From Erysipelatoclostridium sp. An173 (GTDB lineage Bacteria; Bacillota_I; Bacilli_A; Erysipelotrichales; Coprobacillaceae), in the NCBI RefSeq assembly GCF_002160495.1, contig NZ_NFKR01000007.1:1-64000 (forward strand): DNA of 64,000 nt, given 5' to 3'. The stretch's first letter is position 1. The number at the start of each line of letters is the position of its first letter. Position numbers and translations under genes: made by a program. Shown piece after piece: positions 1-8,265 of the stretch. The notes beneath the pieces are model-generated. The model had not been told where the DNA came from. It ran no database searches and worked only from the letters and a program-made list of their open reading frames with translations.

Positions 1-515
1 CATATTTAGATGAATTCAATGAAAAAGTTGATTTGATCCAGATAGGGGCAAGAAATATGCAAAACTTCGATTTATTGAAAAAAGTCGGAGCTGGGACTAA
101 AAAGCCAATCTTATTAAAAAGAGGTTTGAGTGCAACATTTGAAGAATGGATCATGTCAGCAGAATATATAATGGCAAGTGGAAATCCAAATGTCATCTTA
201 TGTGAAAGAGGGATCAGAACATTCGAAAGCTATACTAGAAACACATTGGATTTACAGGCAATCCCAGTAGTAAAGAAATTAACTCATTTACCAATAGTAA
301 TCGATCCAAGTCATGCTGGAGGAAAATGGTGGTTAGTAGAACCAATGGCAAAAGCAGCGATAGCAGCGGGAGCCGATGGATTAATGGTAGAAGTGCATAA
401 CAATCCAGAAAAAGCATTATGTGATGGACCACAATCATTAAGACCAGAAAAATATGAAAATTTATTAAAACAGGTATCACAAATTGCAACTATCGTAGGT
501 AAAAAATTTAAATAA
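1..515 (+). CDS. aroF: 3-deoxy-7-phosphoheptulonate (DAHP) synthase, C-terminal part
   Basis: Condenses PEP with erythrose 4-phosphate, the first step of the shikimate pathway. The reading frame is open from the left edge, so the N-terminus lies outside the window; about 170 residues are visible. Seen: KPILLKRG (PEP-binding lysine/arginine region), [21 protein letters not shown] and CDGPQSL. In the type I-beta (AroG/KDO8P-like) family the His of DPSH, the Glu of MVEVH and the Asp of DGPQ are metal ligands, and all three are present. The protein ends shortly after the last motif, the usual C-terminus. Any N-terminal regulatory or chorismate mutase domain cannot be judged. The symbol could equally be aroA or aroG by local naming; the family is secure. 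Confidence 0.93.
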   Translation, partial: YLDEFNEKVDLIQIGARNMQNFDLLKKVGAGTKKPILLKRGLSATFEEWIMSAEYIMASGNPNVILCERGIRTFESYTRNTLDLQAIPVVKKLTHLPIVIDPSHAGGKWWLVEPMAKAAIAAGADGLMVEVHNNPEKALCDGPQSLRPEKYENLLKQVSQIATIVGKKFK

Positions 516-612
516 ATAATCAAATAAGGTTATTATTTTAGCAGATTTAGTTACTATCGTCGGTTTTATAAAAGATTATAGATTAAAATGATGATATTTT
601 TCTTTATTTTTC

Positions 613-641
613 TTGCAATTATTTGAAAATGTATATATAAT
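613..641 (+). promoter_or_regulatory. sigma-A-type promoter of rpsU
   Basis: TTGCAA at 613-618 and TATAAT at 636-641 are separated by 17 bp and lie 38 bp before rpsU. Only the match to consensus is seen. Confidence 0.7.
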
Positions 642-678
642 AGGAACGTAGTTTAGAGTTAAAGGGGGGAATAGTTCG

Positions 679-864
679 ATGGCAAAAACTGTAGTAAGAG
701 AAAATGAATCTTTAGATGATGCTTTACGTCGTTTTAAAAGACAAGTTTCTAGAACAGGAACCCTTGCAGAAGCTCGAAAAAGAGAGTTTTATGTAAAACC
801 AGGTTTAAAAAGAAAATTAAAATCTGAAGCAGCAAGAAAAAACAACAAAAAAGGTAGAAGATAA
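679..864 (+). CDS. rpsU: 30S ribosomal protein S21
   Basis: A small basic 61-residue protein of the 30S subunit platform near the 3' end of 16S rRNA, involved in initiation. It begins [21 protein letters not shown], the conserved S21 N-terminus, and ends in a lysine/arginine-rich tail (NNKKGRR). The start is fixed by a G-rich Shine-Dalgarno (GGGGGG at about 664). It is a single-gene unit with its own promoter upstream and an intrinsic terminator directly after the stop. In Firmicutes rpsU often lies next to yqeY and the yqf genes; here yqfC-yqfD-phoH follow. Confidence 0.97.
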   Translation: MAKTVVRENESLDDALRRFKRQVSRTGTLAEARKREFYVKPGLKRKLKSEAARKNNKKGRR

Positions 865-872
865 AAATATCA

Positions 873-897
873 GGGGCTTATTAAAGCCCTTTTTTGT
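873..897 (+). terminator. rho-independent terminator of rpsU
   Basis: GGGCTT at 74-79 of the 800s block (874-879) pairs with AAGCCC (884-889) around an ATTA loop, followed by a T-rich tract from 890. Confidence 0.85.
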
Positions 898-948
898 TTG
901 CTCTATAAAGATTTTTTTAAACAAATTTGTACTTTAATTTATCTTAAA

Positions 949-977
949 GACATTTACTACAAAGTTTTTCATATACT
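949..977 (+). promoter_or_regulatory. possible sigma-E-type (mother-cell) promoter of yqfC-yqfD
   Basis: ACATTTA at about 950-956 and CATATACT at 970-977 are spaced 13 bp apart. They resemble the SigE -35 (KMATATT) and -10 (CATACAMT) elements. In Bacillus yqfC-yqfD is part of the mother-cell programme, so the match fits, but it is partial and no experiment supports it. Confidence 0.4.
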
Positions 978-992
978 TATTATGGTGATTAG

Positions 993-1184
993 ATGATTTA
1001 TCTTGAAAATGACTATCTAAATATCAAATATTATGAAAATATCCTTTATTTACAAAATGATAAAATAGAAATTAAAATGCCTCAAAGCATGGTATCCATC
1101 ACTGGTAAGAATTTAGAAATTAGATATTATAGCGAACAGGAAATTGTAGTTTGCGGAAAGATCGAATCTGTTAAGTTTATATGA
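993..1184 (+). CDS. yqfC: sporulation protein YqfC (YabP/YqfC family)
   Basis: A 63-residue protein with the pattern of the YabP/YqfC domain: short beta strands with MPQSMVSITGKNLEIRYYS in the middle and a C-terminal GKIESVKFI. It is shorter than Bacillus YqfC (about 93 residues), and the N-terminal part is missing. An in-frame TAG immediately precedes the ATG, so this start is the earliest possible. GGTGAT provides the ribosome binding site. It overlaps yqfD by 4 bp (ATGA). Family members are needed for normal sporulation in Bacillus. The molecular function is unknown to me. Confidence 0.8.
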   Translation: MIYLENDYLNIKYYENILYLQNDKIEIKMPQSMVSITGKNLEIRYYSEQEIVVCGKIESVKFI

Positions 1185-2101
1185 AATTTGGATATGATTT
1201 ATACGAAGTAGCCAGTGATGATATTATTTCTTTACTTAACTCTTTTAAAAAAGATCATTTAATAGTCTTTCAGTTAACTAAAATCGATGATAATACATAT
1301 CGATTTTATCTACCCATCTATCAACGCTTTTTAGCTCGAAAATATAATATGCAAATTATTAAAAGCATTGGTATTTTATATTATTTAGTCGTATTGTTTT
1401 GTAAAAAAATAAATATTATAGGTGTAATTAGTTTTGCTTTGACATTACTAATTTGTAATCGTTTTATTTTTAAAGTAGAAATAACCGGGAATAGTCCTAG
1501 TAACACTAAGTTAGTTGAAGAAGTTTTAAAAGAAAATAATATTAATGCTGGTGATTTAAAAAAATCATATCAGGAATTAAATGAGATATATGATGATTTA
1601 AAAGCTAGTTTTAAAGGAAAAATAGACTATTTGAATATTTATCAAGAAGGCGGAGTGTTATTTGTAAAATATACAAATAGTGTTGGAGCTAAAGAAGTCG
1701 AAAATAACTTTCAAAATATTTATGCAAGCAAGGATGGGGTAATTCAAAGTATTGATGTTAGTAGTGGTAATATTGTAGTACAGGTTAATCAGTTTGTAAA
1801 AAAAGGCGATCTTTTAGTGTCTAATACGATTACTTCTACAAATGGAGAAAATAAAATCATTGCTACTAAAGGAAAAGTAATGGCATATACGTATGTAACT
1901 TATCAAGGGGAAATTGATGCTAAAAAAATGGATGAAGGAGAGGCTTTTAGCTATCTTTTATATACAATTCGTGCTAAACTTGGTTCGATTGATAAAATAG
2001 ATAGAGAAAAAGTTTTATCTTATGATATAATTGATAACAAAAGAGTGTTAAAAATGCAATATGTTTTAATCGAAGATATTGCTATTAAAGAGGAGAGTTA
2101 A
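1181..2101 (+). CDS. yqfD: sporulation protein YqfD
   Basis: A 306-residue membrane protein. After a short cytoplasmic N-terminus, two hydrophobic stretches lie at about residues 60-96, followed by a FKVEITGNS segment and a long extracytoplasmic region containing a biotinyl-lipoyl/HlyD-like stretch (about 180-230, DGVIQSIDVSSGNIVVQVNQ). Bacillus YqfD is longer (about 398 residues). Translation is coupled to yqfC by the ATGA overlap, and phoH begins directly after its stop. The yqfC-yqfD-phoH order is classic in Firmicutes. It is a mother-cell sporulation protein by family; its biochemical role is not established. Confidence 0.85.
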   Translation: MKFGYDLYEVASDDIISLLNSFKKDHLIVFQLTKIDDNTYRFYLPIYQRFLARKYNMQIIKSIGILYYLVVLFCKKINIIGVISFALTLLICNRFIFKVEITGNSPSNTKLVEEVLKENNINAGDLKKSYQELNEIYDDLKASFKGKIDYLNIYQEGGVLFVKYTNSVGAKEVENNFQNIYASKDGVIQSIDVSSGNIVVQVNQFVKKGDLLVSNTITSTNGENKIIATKGKVMAYTYVTYQGEIDAKKMDEGEAFSYLLYTIRAKLGSIDKIDREKVLSYDIIDNKRVLKMQYVLIEDIAIKEES

Positions 2102-3058
2102 ATGACTGAACAAATCAAATTAGAAGAATTTAGTATTTCACAGCTTAATAATATAAGCGGTAATCATGATGAAAATCTAAAATTAATAGAAGATACATTT
2201 GGTATAAGCATTACTTTACGTGGTGATGAACTTTTATTAACAGGCGATAATGCTACTAATTTTGATAAAGCAAAAAAAGTTATTCAAACATTAATTGAAT
2301 TGGTAAGTAAAAAAATAACTATCAGTCGTCGTGATGTTGTTTATGCTCTTAAATTAGTAGAGCAGGATAATTTAAAACATATAAATGAATTATATAATAT
2401 TAGAATAACTAAAACGGCTAGTGGAAAAATGATTTATCCAAAGACACTTGGTCAAAAAGATTATTATTTTGCTTTAAAAAATAATGATGTGGTCTTTGGA
2501 ATTGGACCAGCCGGGACTGGTAAAACTTATTTAGCTGTAGTTTTTGCAGTAGATGCATTAAAAAACAATGTTGTTAAAAAGATTGTGTTAACTCGTCCAG
2601 CTGTAGAAGCAGGTGAGAATCTTGGTTTTTTACCAGGTGATTTAAAAGAAAAAGTTGATCCATATTTACGACCATTATATGATGCTTTGCATGATATGTT
2701 AGGGGTTGAACAAACAGAAAGATTAATTGAAAAAGGGGTAATTGAAATTGCACCATTAGCCTATATGCGTGGAAGAACTTTAGAAGATGCTTATGTTATT
2801 TTAGATGAAGCTCAAAATACTACCGATAATCAAATGAAGATGTTTTTAACTCGACTTGGATTTAATTCTAAAATGATTATTACTGGTGATGTTACGCAAA
2901 TTGATTTACCTAGAGGGGTAGAATCTGGATTAATCAAAGCGTTAAGAATTTTAAAGGGTGTTAAAGGAATATCATTTGTTGAATTAACAGCATTAGATGT
3001 AGTTAGACATCCAGTTGTTCAAAGAATTATTGAAAGGTATGAAGGAAAATATGAATAA
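2102..3058 (+). CDS. phoH: PhoH-like ATPase
   Basis: A 318-residue PhoH family P-loop ATPase, related to helicase N-terminal domains and proposed to act on RNA. An N-terminal KH-like region (about 1-105) precedes the ATPase core. Walker A is GPAGTGKTY at about residue 138, and the Walker B region is VILDEAQNT at about 233, followed by ITGDVTQIDLP, which is diagnostic of PhoH. It is the third gene of the yqfC-yqfD-phoH operon, with an AGGAG site before the ATG and no gap to yqfD. In Bacillus the next genes are usually ybeY and dgkA; here a response regulator overlaps its end by 8 bp. Confidence 0.95.
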   Translation: MTEQIKLEEFSISQLNNISGNHDENLKLIEDTFGISITLRGDELLLTGDNATNFDKAKKVIQTLIELVSKKITISRRDVVYALKLVEQDNLKHINELYNIRITKTASGKMIYPKTLGQKDYYFALKNNDVVFGIGPAGTGKTYLAVVFAVDALKNNVVKKIVLTRPAVEAGENLGFLPGDLKEKVDPYLRPLYDALHDMLGVEQTERLIEKGVIEIAPLAYMRGRTLEDAYVILDEAQNTTDNQMKMFLTRLGFNSKMIITGDVTQIDLPRGVESGLIKALRILKGVKGISFVELTALDVVRHPVVQRIIERYEGKYE

Positions 3059-3725
3059 GTTATTAATTATTGAAGATGATATTTCAATTAATAAGATTCT
3101 TTGTCATGAATTAAATAATAAAGGATATCAAGTAGATAGTTTATATGATGGTAAAGATGCTTGTGATCAAATATTAAATAATGATTATGATTTAATTTTA
3201 GTAGATTGGATGCTGCCTTATAAAGATGGGGTGGAAATAATTAAAGAATGTCGTGATAATGGTTATATTAAACCGATGATCATATTAACAGCACGTAGTG
3301 ATCAAGATGATATTATCAAAGGATTAGAGTCTGGTGCTGATGATTATTTAATGAAGCCTTTCCAGGCAAATATTCTAATTGCTCGAATTGAAGCTCATTT
3401 ACGACGCTATCATAAGCATTTTAAAGGTATCATTAAGTATTTAGATATTAAGATGGATTTAGCTAAACATGAAGTTTATGTAGGCGATGATTTAATTAAT
3501 CTAACTAAAGTTGAATATGATTTATTACAAATGTTTATTGATAATAAAGAAGAAGTATTATCAAGACAAGAATTGTTAATGAAAATATGGAATTTCAATT
3601 ATGATGGTGATACTAGATTAGTGGATATTCATGTCTTTAAATTAAAGACTAAACTAAAAGAAAGTCAAGCTCGATTCAAATCGGTTCGGGGAGTTGGTTA
3701 TAAACTGGTGAAAAAAGATGAATAA
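3051..3725 (+). CDS. OmpR/PhoB-family response regulator
   Basis: A 224-residue two-component regulator. The receiver domain (about 1-115) has the acidic pair IEDD at 7-10, the phospho-acceptor Asp52 (LILVDWMLP), the TA switch (ILTARS) and the conserved lysine (LMKPF). The C-terminal winged helix (about 130-224) ends VRGVGYKL, typical of the OmpR class. The chosen ATG at 3051 follows GAAGGAAA; it overlaps phoH by 8 bp and the kinase gene by 8 bp, so the three are probably translationally coupled. Because an HtrA protease follows, a CssR-like envelope-stress role is plausible, but this is inference from context. Confidence 0.93.
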   Translation: MNKLLIIEDDISINKILCHELNNKGYQVDSLYDGKDACDQILNNDYDLILVDWMLPYKDGVEIIKECRDNGYIKPMIILTARSDQDDIIKGLESGADDYLMKPFQANILIARIEAHLRRYHKHFKGIIKYLDIKMDLAKHEVYVGDDLINLTKVEYDLLQMFIDNKEEVLSRQELLMKIWNFNYDGDTRLVDIHVFKLKTKLKESQARFKSVRGVGYKLVKKDE

Positions 3726-4941
3726 AAATTATCTGAATTTGCTATTAGGATTTTTAGTAGTTTTAGTTTTAATAGCAGTTGATATTGAACATAGTGTTAT
3801 TTATTTAATATGTTATACAGTGTTAGTATTAATAATTATTTATAGTATCGACCGGGATTATAAGCGGCAAATTAAATTTTACCGTCGTGAAAAAGAAAAT
3901 GAAATTCATGAGGTTGAAGGAGAAAAGGATTTTAACTATAAGATTTTAAATTCATTGATCAAAACAATGAACTTGCCGATGATTTTTGTTAATAAGGAAG
4001 GTACTATAATTTTTACTAATCAAAGATTTCGTAGTGCTTTTAATATTAAGCATTTACGAGGTAAATATTATAAAGATATTTTTAAAGGACAACTATTAAA
4101 TGTTGTTGATCAAAGTTATGTTTTTGAAAGAAAATTTACAGCAGCGATTGCTATCGATGATCGTTATTATCACGTTGAAGCGACGCCAATATTTCGAGAT
4201 GAGGTTGTCTTTGATGGAACGATTATTTTATTTACCGATGTTTCTCAAGTAAAAGAATTAGAAAAAATGCAAAAACAGTTTCTTTCTGATGTTTCTCATG
4301 AATTAAAAACACCGATGAGTGCTATTATTGGAAGTGTCGAAATATTACAAAAAGAAGGGATAAAAAATAAGGATACTTTTAATGAGTTTATGGGTATACT
4401 ATTAAAAGAAAGCTATCGGATGAAAAATATTTTAGATGATATATTAGAATTATCGCGTTTAGAAAGGCTAGAAGCTACTTTAAATCCTTCGATGGTTAAT
4501 ATTGATTATTTAGTTAAAGAAACTGTAGAGTTGTTTGAACCGTTAGCTAAAGATAAGCATTTATCATTAGTCTATCAAACCAAAAAAGCAACTAAAGAAT
4601 TAATGCTCGATTATACAGCAATAAAAACAATTTTAAATAATTTAGTTTCTAACGCTATTAAATATTCAAATTCAGGTGTTATTTCGATTAAATGTACTAA
4701 TGATGAAAAGAATTTTGTAATTATTGTTCAAGATGAAGGAATTGGAATAGCTAAAGAAAATATTCCTTTTATTTTTGATCGCTTTTATCAAGTAGAACAG
4801 TCACGAAATAATAAGTATGGTACAGGATTAGGTTTAAGTATTGTAAAAAAGATGGTTGAATTATGCGAAGGGATGATTGATGTTGACAGCACCCCAGGAA
4901 TTGGAACTACTTTTACAGTTACTTTGCCAATATTGAAGTAG
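3718..4941 (+). CDS. membrane sensor histidine kinase (PhoR/WalK-like)
   Basis: A 407-residue kinase, partner of the preceding regulator. Two closely spaced membrane segments (about 5-22 and 27-43) leave almost no external loop. A coiled linker, a PAS-like domain (about 75-178) and the HisKA helix with the phospho-acceptor His194 (SDVSHELKTPM) follow. The HATPase domain has the N box (NNLVSNAIKYS), G1 (DEGIGI), F box and G2 (GTGLGLSIVKK). With so little extracytoplasmic sequence, the signal is probably sensed within the membrane or the cytoplasm. The 8-bp overlap with the regulator indicates one operon. Confidence 0.93.
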   Translation: MNKNYLNLLLGFLVVLVLIAVDIEHSVIYLICYTVLVLIIIYSIDRDYKRQIKFYRREKENEIHEVEGEKDFNYKILNSLIKTMNLPMIFVNKEGTIIFTNQRFRSAFNIKHLRGKYYKDIFKGQLLNVVDQSYVFERKFTAAIAIDDRYYHVEATPIFRDEVVFDGTIILFTDVSQVKELEKMQKQFLSDVSHELKTPMSAIIGSVEILQKEGIKNKDTFNEFMGILLKESYRMKNILDDILELSRLERLEATLNPSMVNIDYLVKETVELFEPLAKDKHLSLVYQTKKATKELMLDYTAIKTILNNLVSNAIKYSNSGVISIKCTNDEKNFVIIVQDEGIGIAKENIPFIFDRFYQVEQSRNNKYGTGLGLSIVKKMVELCEGMIDVDSTPGIGTTFTVTLPILK

Positions 4942-4991
4942 ATGTAAATATTTTACAGATAGTCCAAATTTTCACACAATATAAAAATAAT

Positions 4992-5018
4992 TTGAACAAA
5001 TTACTTTTATATTATAAT
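4992..5018 (+). promoter_or_regulatory. weak candidate promoter of htrA
   Basis: A clear TATAAT lies at 5013-5018, with TTGAAC at 4992-4997. The spacer is only 15 bp, so the -35 assignment is doubtful. Confidence 0.3.
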
Positions 5019-5043
5019 TGTGTCGAATGAAGGAGTGGTAAAA

Positions 5044-6261
5044 ATGGAAGAAAATAATCCAATGAATGAATTTGAAGAAACAGCTCAAAATGATGAAAAG
5101 AAAAAAGGTAAATTTAGTTTTAGAAGAAACAAAAGTGATAAAGGAAAAAAAGAAAGACCTAATGCAACAGGTTTATTTAGAGCGGTAATTATTGTTTTAG
5201 TAACTGCTTCTTTAGGAATGAATATCTTTTTGTTTACAGTAGTGATGGATGATTCTAATGGTAGTGGAGGTTCATCAAATTCCAATACTAAGGTAGAAAC
5301 AGTAAATTATGATGTTAAAAGTTCCCTTACTAATGTAATCAATAATGTTGCTGACAGTGTTGTAGGAGTAGTTGTCTATTCAAATGGTGCTGCTAGCGGC
5401 AGTGGAAGTGGCGTTGTCTATCGTGTAAATGGTAATAGTGCTTATATAATTACTAATGAACACGTTGTTAGTGATGCTAGTGAAGTTCAAGTAGTTTTTG
5501 CAAACGGTGAATCAGTTACAGCTAATGTTGTTGGTGGTGATACTTATAGTGATATTGCTGTATTGCAATTAACAGCTGATTTTGAAATGACTGCTATTGA
5601 TTGTGGTGATTCTAGTAAACTAGAAACTGGCGAAACTGTTTTAGCAATCGGTAGTCCTCTTGGAATTGAATACGCTGGAACAGTAACTCAAGGTATTGTT
5701 AGTGGAACTGATCGAACAGTTTCAGTCGATTTAAATGATGATGGTCAAGATGACTGGGATATGAATGTTATTCAAACTGATGCAGCAATCAATCCGGGTA
5801 ATAGTGGTGGTGCATTAGTTAATGCAGCTGGCGAATTAGTAGGTATTACTTCAATGAAATTAGCAGATACTTCAGTAGAAGGAATGGGATTTGCTTTACC
5901 AATTAATGATGTAATTACATCAGTAGAACAAATTATAAGTAACGGAAAAGTAACTCGTCCATTTATTGGAATTTCTGGTTTCTCGTTATCAGATTATTCA
6001 AGCTATCAATTACGTTATTATCGTATTGATACTAATTTATCTGATGGTATCTATGTTTCTCAAGTTACTTCAGGTGGACCTGCAAGTAAAGCTGGAGTCC
6101 AACAAGGTGATGTCATTGTAAAATTAGATGATGTTGAAATTACAACTTATCGAAGCTTCTTATCAGAATTATATTCTAAGCAGCCAGGAGATACAGTTAC
6201 ATTAGTAATTAATCGTAATGGTGATGAAATGACCGTAAAAGTTACTTTAGCAGAACAATAG
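5044..6261 (+). CDS. htrA: HtrA/DegP-like membrane serine protease (S1C, PDZ)
   Basis: A 405-residue surface protease for misfolded exported proteins. A lysine-rich cytoplasmic N-terminus (1-45) is followed by one membrane anchor (about 47-68) and a Ser/Gly/Asn linker. The trypsin-like domain has catalytic His140 (TNEHVV), Asp170 (YSDIAV) and Ser254 (NPGNSGGAL), and a PDZ domain lies at about 310-400. The start is the ATG preceded by AAGGAGTGG; an upstream in-frame codon has no ribosome binding site. It sits 100 bp behind the two-component pair, as Bacillus CssRS relates to HtrA, so it may be a target. A strong terminator follows. Confidence 0.95.
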   Translation: MEENNPMNEFEETAQNDEKKKGKFSFRRNKSDKGKKERPNATGLFRAVIIVLVTASLGMNIFLFTVVMDDSNGSGGSSNSNTKVETVNYDVKSSLTNVINNVADSVVGVVVYSNGAASGSGSGVVYRVNGNSAYIITNEHVVSDASEVQVVFANGESVTANVVGGDTYSDIAVLQLTADFEMTAIDCGDSSKLETGETVLAIGSPLGIEYAGTVTQGIVSGTDRTVSVDLNDDGQDDWDMNVIQTDAAINPGNSGGALVNAAGELVGITSMKLADTSVEGMGFALPINDVITSVEQIISNGKVTRPFIGISGFSLSDYSSYQLRYYRIDTNLSDGIYVSQVTSGGPASKAGVQQGDVIVKLDDVEITTYRSFLSELYSKQPGDTVTLVINRNGDEMTVKVTLAEQ

Positions 6262-6263
6262 TA

Positions 6264-6298
6264 ATGGGCTTTGTGAAAAACAAAGCTCTTTTCTTTTG
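6264..6298 (+). terminator. rho-independent terminator of htrA
   Basis: GGGCTTTGT pairs with ACAAAGCTC across a short A-rich loop (one G-U pair), followed by TTTTCTTTTG. Confidence 0.85.
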
Positions 6299-6353
6299 TT
6301 ATTTTTTATCATATAATAAGATAAAATTTTATTTGATAAATGGAGGGTTTATT

Positions 6354-6902
6354 ATGTATTGTAAAAACTGTGGGAAAGAAGTAGCAGATGGGACAAAATT
6401 TTGTCCAGATTGTGGACAACCAATCGAAAATGGTAATAGTACTGGTCAAGCAATGAATCAGCATTTAGAAAATGCGCAAAACAAATTAGATGATATAGCA
6501 GAAAATATGAAGAAAAAAGAAATTGAAGTATCTGGTAAAAAATTCAATATGTTAGAAATTATTACTTTTGGATCAACAATTTTAACAGTAATAGCTTGTT
6601 TCTTACCATTTATTTCAATGGGATATTATAGTGTTAGTTTAATGGACGCTGGGAAAGATGCTATTATATTTATTATTTTAGCTGGAGCAACTAGTGTTTT
6701 AGCATACGTGGCTCAAGATCTTGCGGCTTTATGTGCGGCAATCGTTACATTAGTATATTTAATTGTTGAATTGTCAGATATAAATAGTGCTTTAAGCGGT
6801 ATGGCTAATTTAGGTATCGGTGCTTATTTGATGATCGTTGCCGTTGCAGGGTTGATAATTGGAACTTTGCTTGTTTATATTAATAATAAAAAACATAACT
6901 AG
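6354..6902 (+). CDS. zinc-ribbon membrane protein, function unknown
   Basis: A 182-residue protein that starts with a double CxxC zinc ribbon (Cys at 3 and 6, then FCPDCGQPI at about 21-29), followed by a Gln/Asn-rich helical linker and three or four hydrophobic segments (about 68-90, 97-118, 120-140, 155-178). This zinc_ribbon_2 plus membrane layout is common in Firmicutes and has no single known function. The ATG at 6354 has GGAGGG 6-7 bp upstream; an earlier in-frame start would lie inside the htrA terminator and lacks a binding site. It forms its own unit between two terminators. Confidence 0.8.
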   Translation: MYCKNCGKEVADGTKFCPDCGQPIENGNSTGQAMNQHLENAQNKLDDIAENMKKKEIEVSGKKFNMLEIITFGSTILTVIACFLPFISMGYYSVSLMDAGKDAIIFIILAGATSVLAYVAQDLAALCAAIVTLVYLIVELSDINSALSGMANLGIGAYLMIVAVAGLIIGTLLVYINNKKHN

Positions 6903-6922
6903 CATGTCGATGCTAGTTTTTT
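6898..6922 (+). terminator. rho-independent terminator
   Basis: ACTAGCAT (6898-6905) and ATGCTAGT (6910-6917) pair around GTCG, followed by a T run to 6922. It overlaps the preceding stop codon. Confidence 0.85.
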
Positions 6923-6934
6923 AGTGCATATTAT

Positions 6935-6963
6935 TTGCATTGGCTTTTAAGTTATGATATAGT
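6935..6963 (+). promoter_or_regulatory. promoter of the FMN riboswitch transcript
   Basis: TTGCAT (6935-6940) and TATAGT (6958-6963) are separated by 17 bp. Transcription would begin a few bases before the riboswitch core. Confidence 0.6.
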
Positions 6964-6976
6964 TTTTTAGAAAAGA

Positions 6977-7085
6977 AAGTCTTCAGGGCAGGGTGCAATT
7001 CCCGACCGGCGGTAAAGTCCGCGAGCGCAAGCTGAATAGGTGCAATTCCTATACCGACAGTAAAGTCTGGATGAAAGAACGACAT
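6977..7085 (+). promoter_or_regulatory. FMN riboswitch (RFN element)
   Basis: The RFN core is recognisable: CTTCAGGGCAGGGTG, AATTCCCGACCGGCGGT, then AGTCCGCGAGCGC, the variable arm, AATTCCTATACCGACAGT and AGTCTGGATGAAAGAA. It lies 70 bp before ribU. Binding of FMN normally shuts off expression. I could not assign the expression platform with confidence: no classic terminator with a long T run lies between the aptamer and the ATG, so control may act on translation or through a weaker hairpin around 7103-7135. Confidence 0.95.
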
Positions 7086-7152
7086 TTAATATGCCTTTTT
7101 GTCATGGAGATTAGTAATTTCATGATATTTTTTATTTTAAGGAGAAATTACT

Positions 7153-7797
7153 ATGGAAAGAACTAAGACAAGAAAAATTGTATTGGCAGCTGTATTAGCT
7201 GCATTAGGGATGATTTTAGGTTTATTAGAGATTCCCTATCCTTTTGCGCCGTGGTTAAATCTTGATTTATCTGAAGTGGTTGTATTAATGGCTATTTCAA
7301 TGTTAGGGTTTAAAACGGCTTTATTTGTATGTGTGTGTAAATTCTTTATTTCTATTTTGTTTAAAGGTCCTGTTGGACCAATTGCAATAGGTCAAATTAC
7401 GGCATTAATTGCATCATTGACAATTTGTTGTGTTTATTATTTTTTATCAAAACATATCAAGCTTAAAAATAATTTAACAACATATGTAATTAATATGGTA
7501 ATAACAATGTTTGCTTTTGCAATGGTGATGTTTATTTTAAATTATCTTTTTGTTACACCAACATATTTAATGCAAAAACCAACCTGGTTTACAGAATTAC
7601 CATTTGCTGTAGATATCGAAGCCTTTAATCAACAATATGGCACAAGTATTGCTGTTCCTGGAATATTGAATTTCTTATCACCATATGGTCAAGCTATTTT
7701 TATCATTTATTTCCCATTTAACTTTATTAAAGGAATTATTTCTGCTATTGTTTATTATATAGTAAGACCGATTGAGGATAAGTTTAAGGAGGCATAA
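7153..7797 (+). CDS. ribU: riboflavin ECF transporter substrate-binding component RibU
   Basis: A 214-residue integral membrane S component of an energy-coupling-factor riboflavin transporter. About six hydrophobic segments are visible. The N-terminal [16 protein letters not shown] and [10 protein letters not shown] stretches and the KGPVGP motif at about 74-79 are characteristic of RibU. It depends on the shared EcfA/EcfT module, which is not in this window. The preceding FMN riboswitch confirms the substrate. AAGGAG precedes the ATG. The reading frame ends one base before mgsA, whose ribosome binding site lies within the last codons of ribU. Confidence 0.95.
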   Translation: MERTKTRKIVLAAVLAALGMILGLLEIPYPFAPWLNLDLSEVVVLMAISMLGFKTALFVCVCKFFISILFKGPVGPIAIGQITALIASLTICCVYYFLSKHIKLKNNLTTYVINMVITMFAFAMVMFILNYLFVTPTYLMQKPTWFTELPFAVDIEAFNQQYGTSIAVPGILNFLSPYGQAIFIIYFPFNFIKGIISAIVYYIVRPIEDKFKEA

Positions 7798-7798
7798 G

Positions 7799-8158
7799 AT
7801 GAATATAGCGTTGATTGCTCATGATAAGAAAAAGGAAGAAATGATAGAATTTGTTAAGGATAATGAAGAATTATTTGCTAAACATAATTTATATGGAACT
7901 GGTACAACAGGTAAAAAAATAATGGAAAATACTAACTTAACTGTTCACCGGTTTTTATCAGGTCCATATGGAGGAGATCAGCAAATTGGTAGTATGATTG
8001 CTACTGGTAAGATGGATATGGTTTTCTTTTTCCGTGATCCACTTACTGCTCAACCTCACGAACCGGATATCAGTGCTTTAATGCGTCTATGTGATGTTCA
8101 TTATATTCCACTAGCATCTAATAAAGCAACGGCATTGATTTTATTAAAAAGTTTATAA
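7799..8158 (+). CDS. mgsA: methylglyoxal synthase
   Basis: Converts dihydroxyacetone phosphate to methylglyoxal and phosphate, a bypass of lower glycolysis. It has 119 residues and starts [12 protein letters not shown]. Conserved parts are [10 protein letters not shown] (phosphate binding), [11 protein letters not shown] with the catalytic Asp region, and [22 protein letters not shown] ends 6 bp before the ATG at 7799. An earlier in-frame start would sit deep in ribU and is not needed. Only one base separates it from ribU, with no terminator between, so mgsA is probably read from the FMN-riboswitch transcript. A strong terminator follows. Confidence 0.96.
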   Translation: MNIALIAHDKKKEEMIEFVKDNEELFAKHNLYGTGTTGKKIMENTNLTVHRFLSGPYGGDQQIGSMIATGKMDMVFFFRDPLTAQPHEPDISALMRLCDVHYIPLASNKATALILLKSL

Positions 8159-8164
8159 AGTAAG

Positions 8165-8190
8165 TCACAGCGTTTGCTGTGATTTTTTTT
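8165..8190 (+). terminator. rho-independent terminator of ribU-mgsA
   Basis: TCACAGC (8165-8171) pairs with GCTGTGA (8176-8182) around GTTT, followed by eight T. Confidence 0.92.
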
Positions 8191-8265
8191 AATATGTAAA
8201 TAACTATGATACAATATATATAGATAGATTTTTATTTGAATTGTTGGGGTGAAGGATTATGGGGG

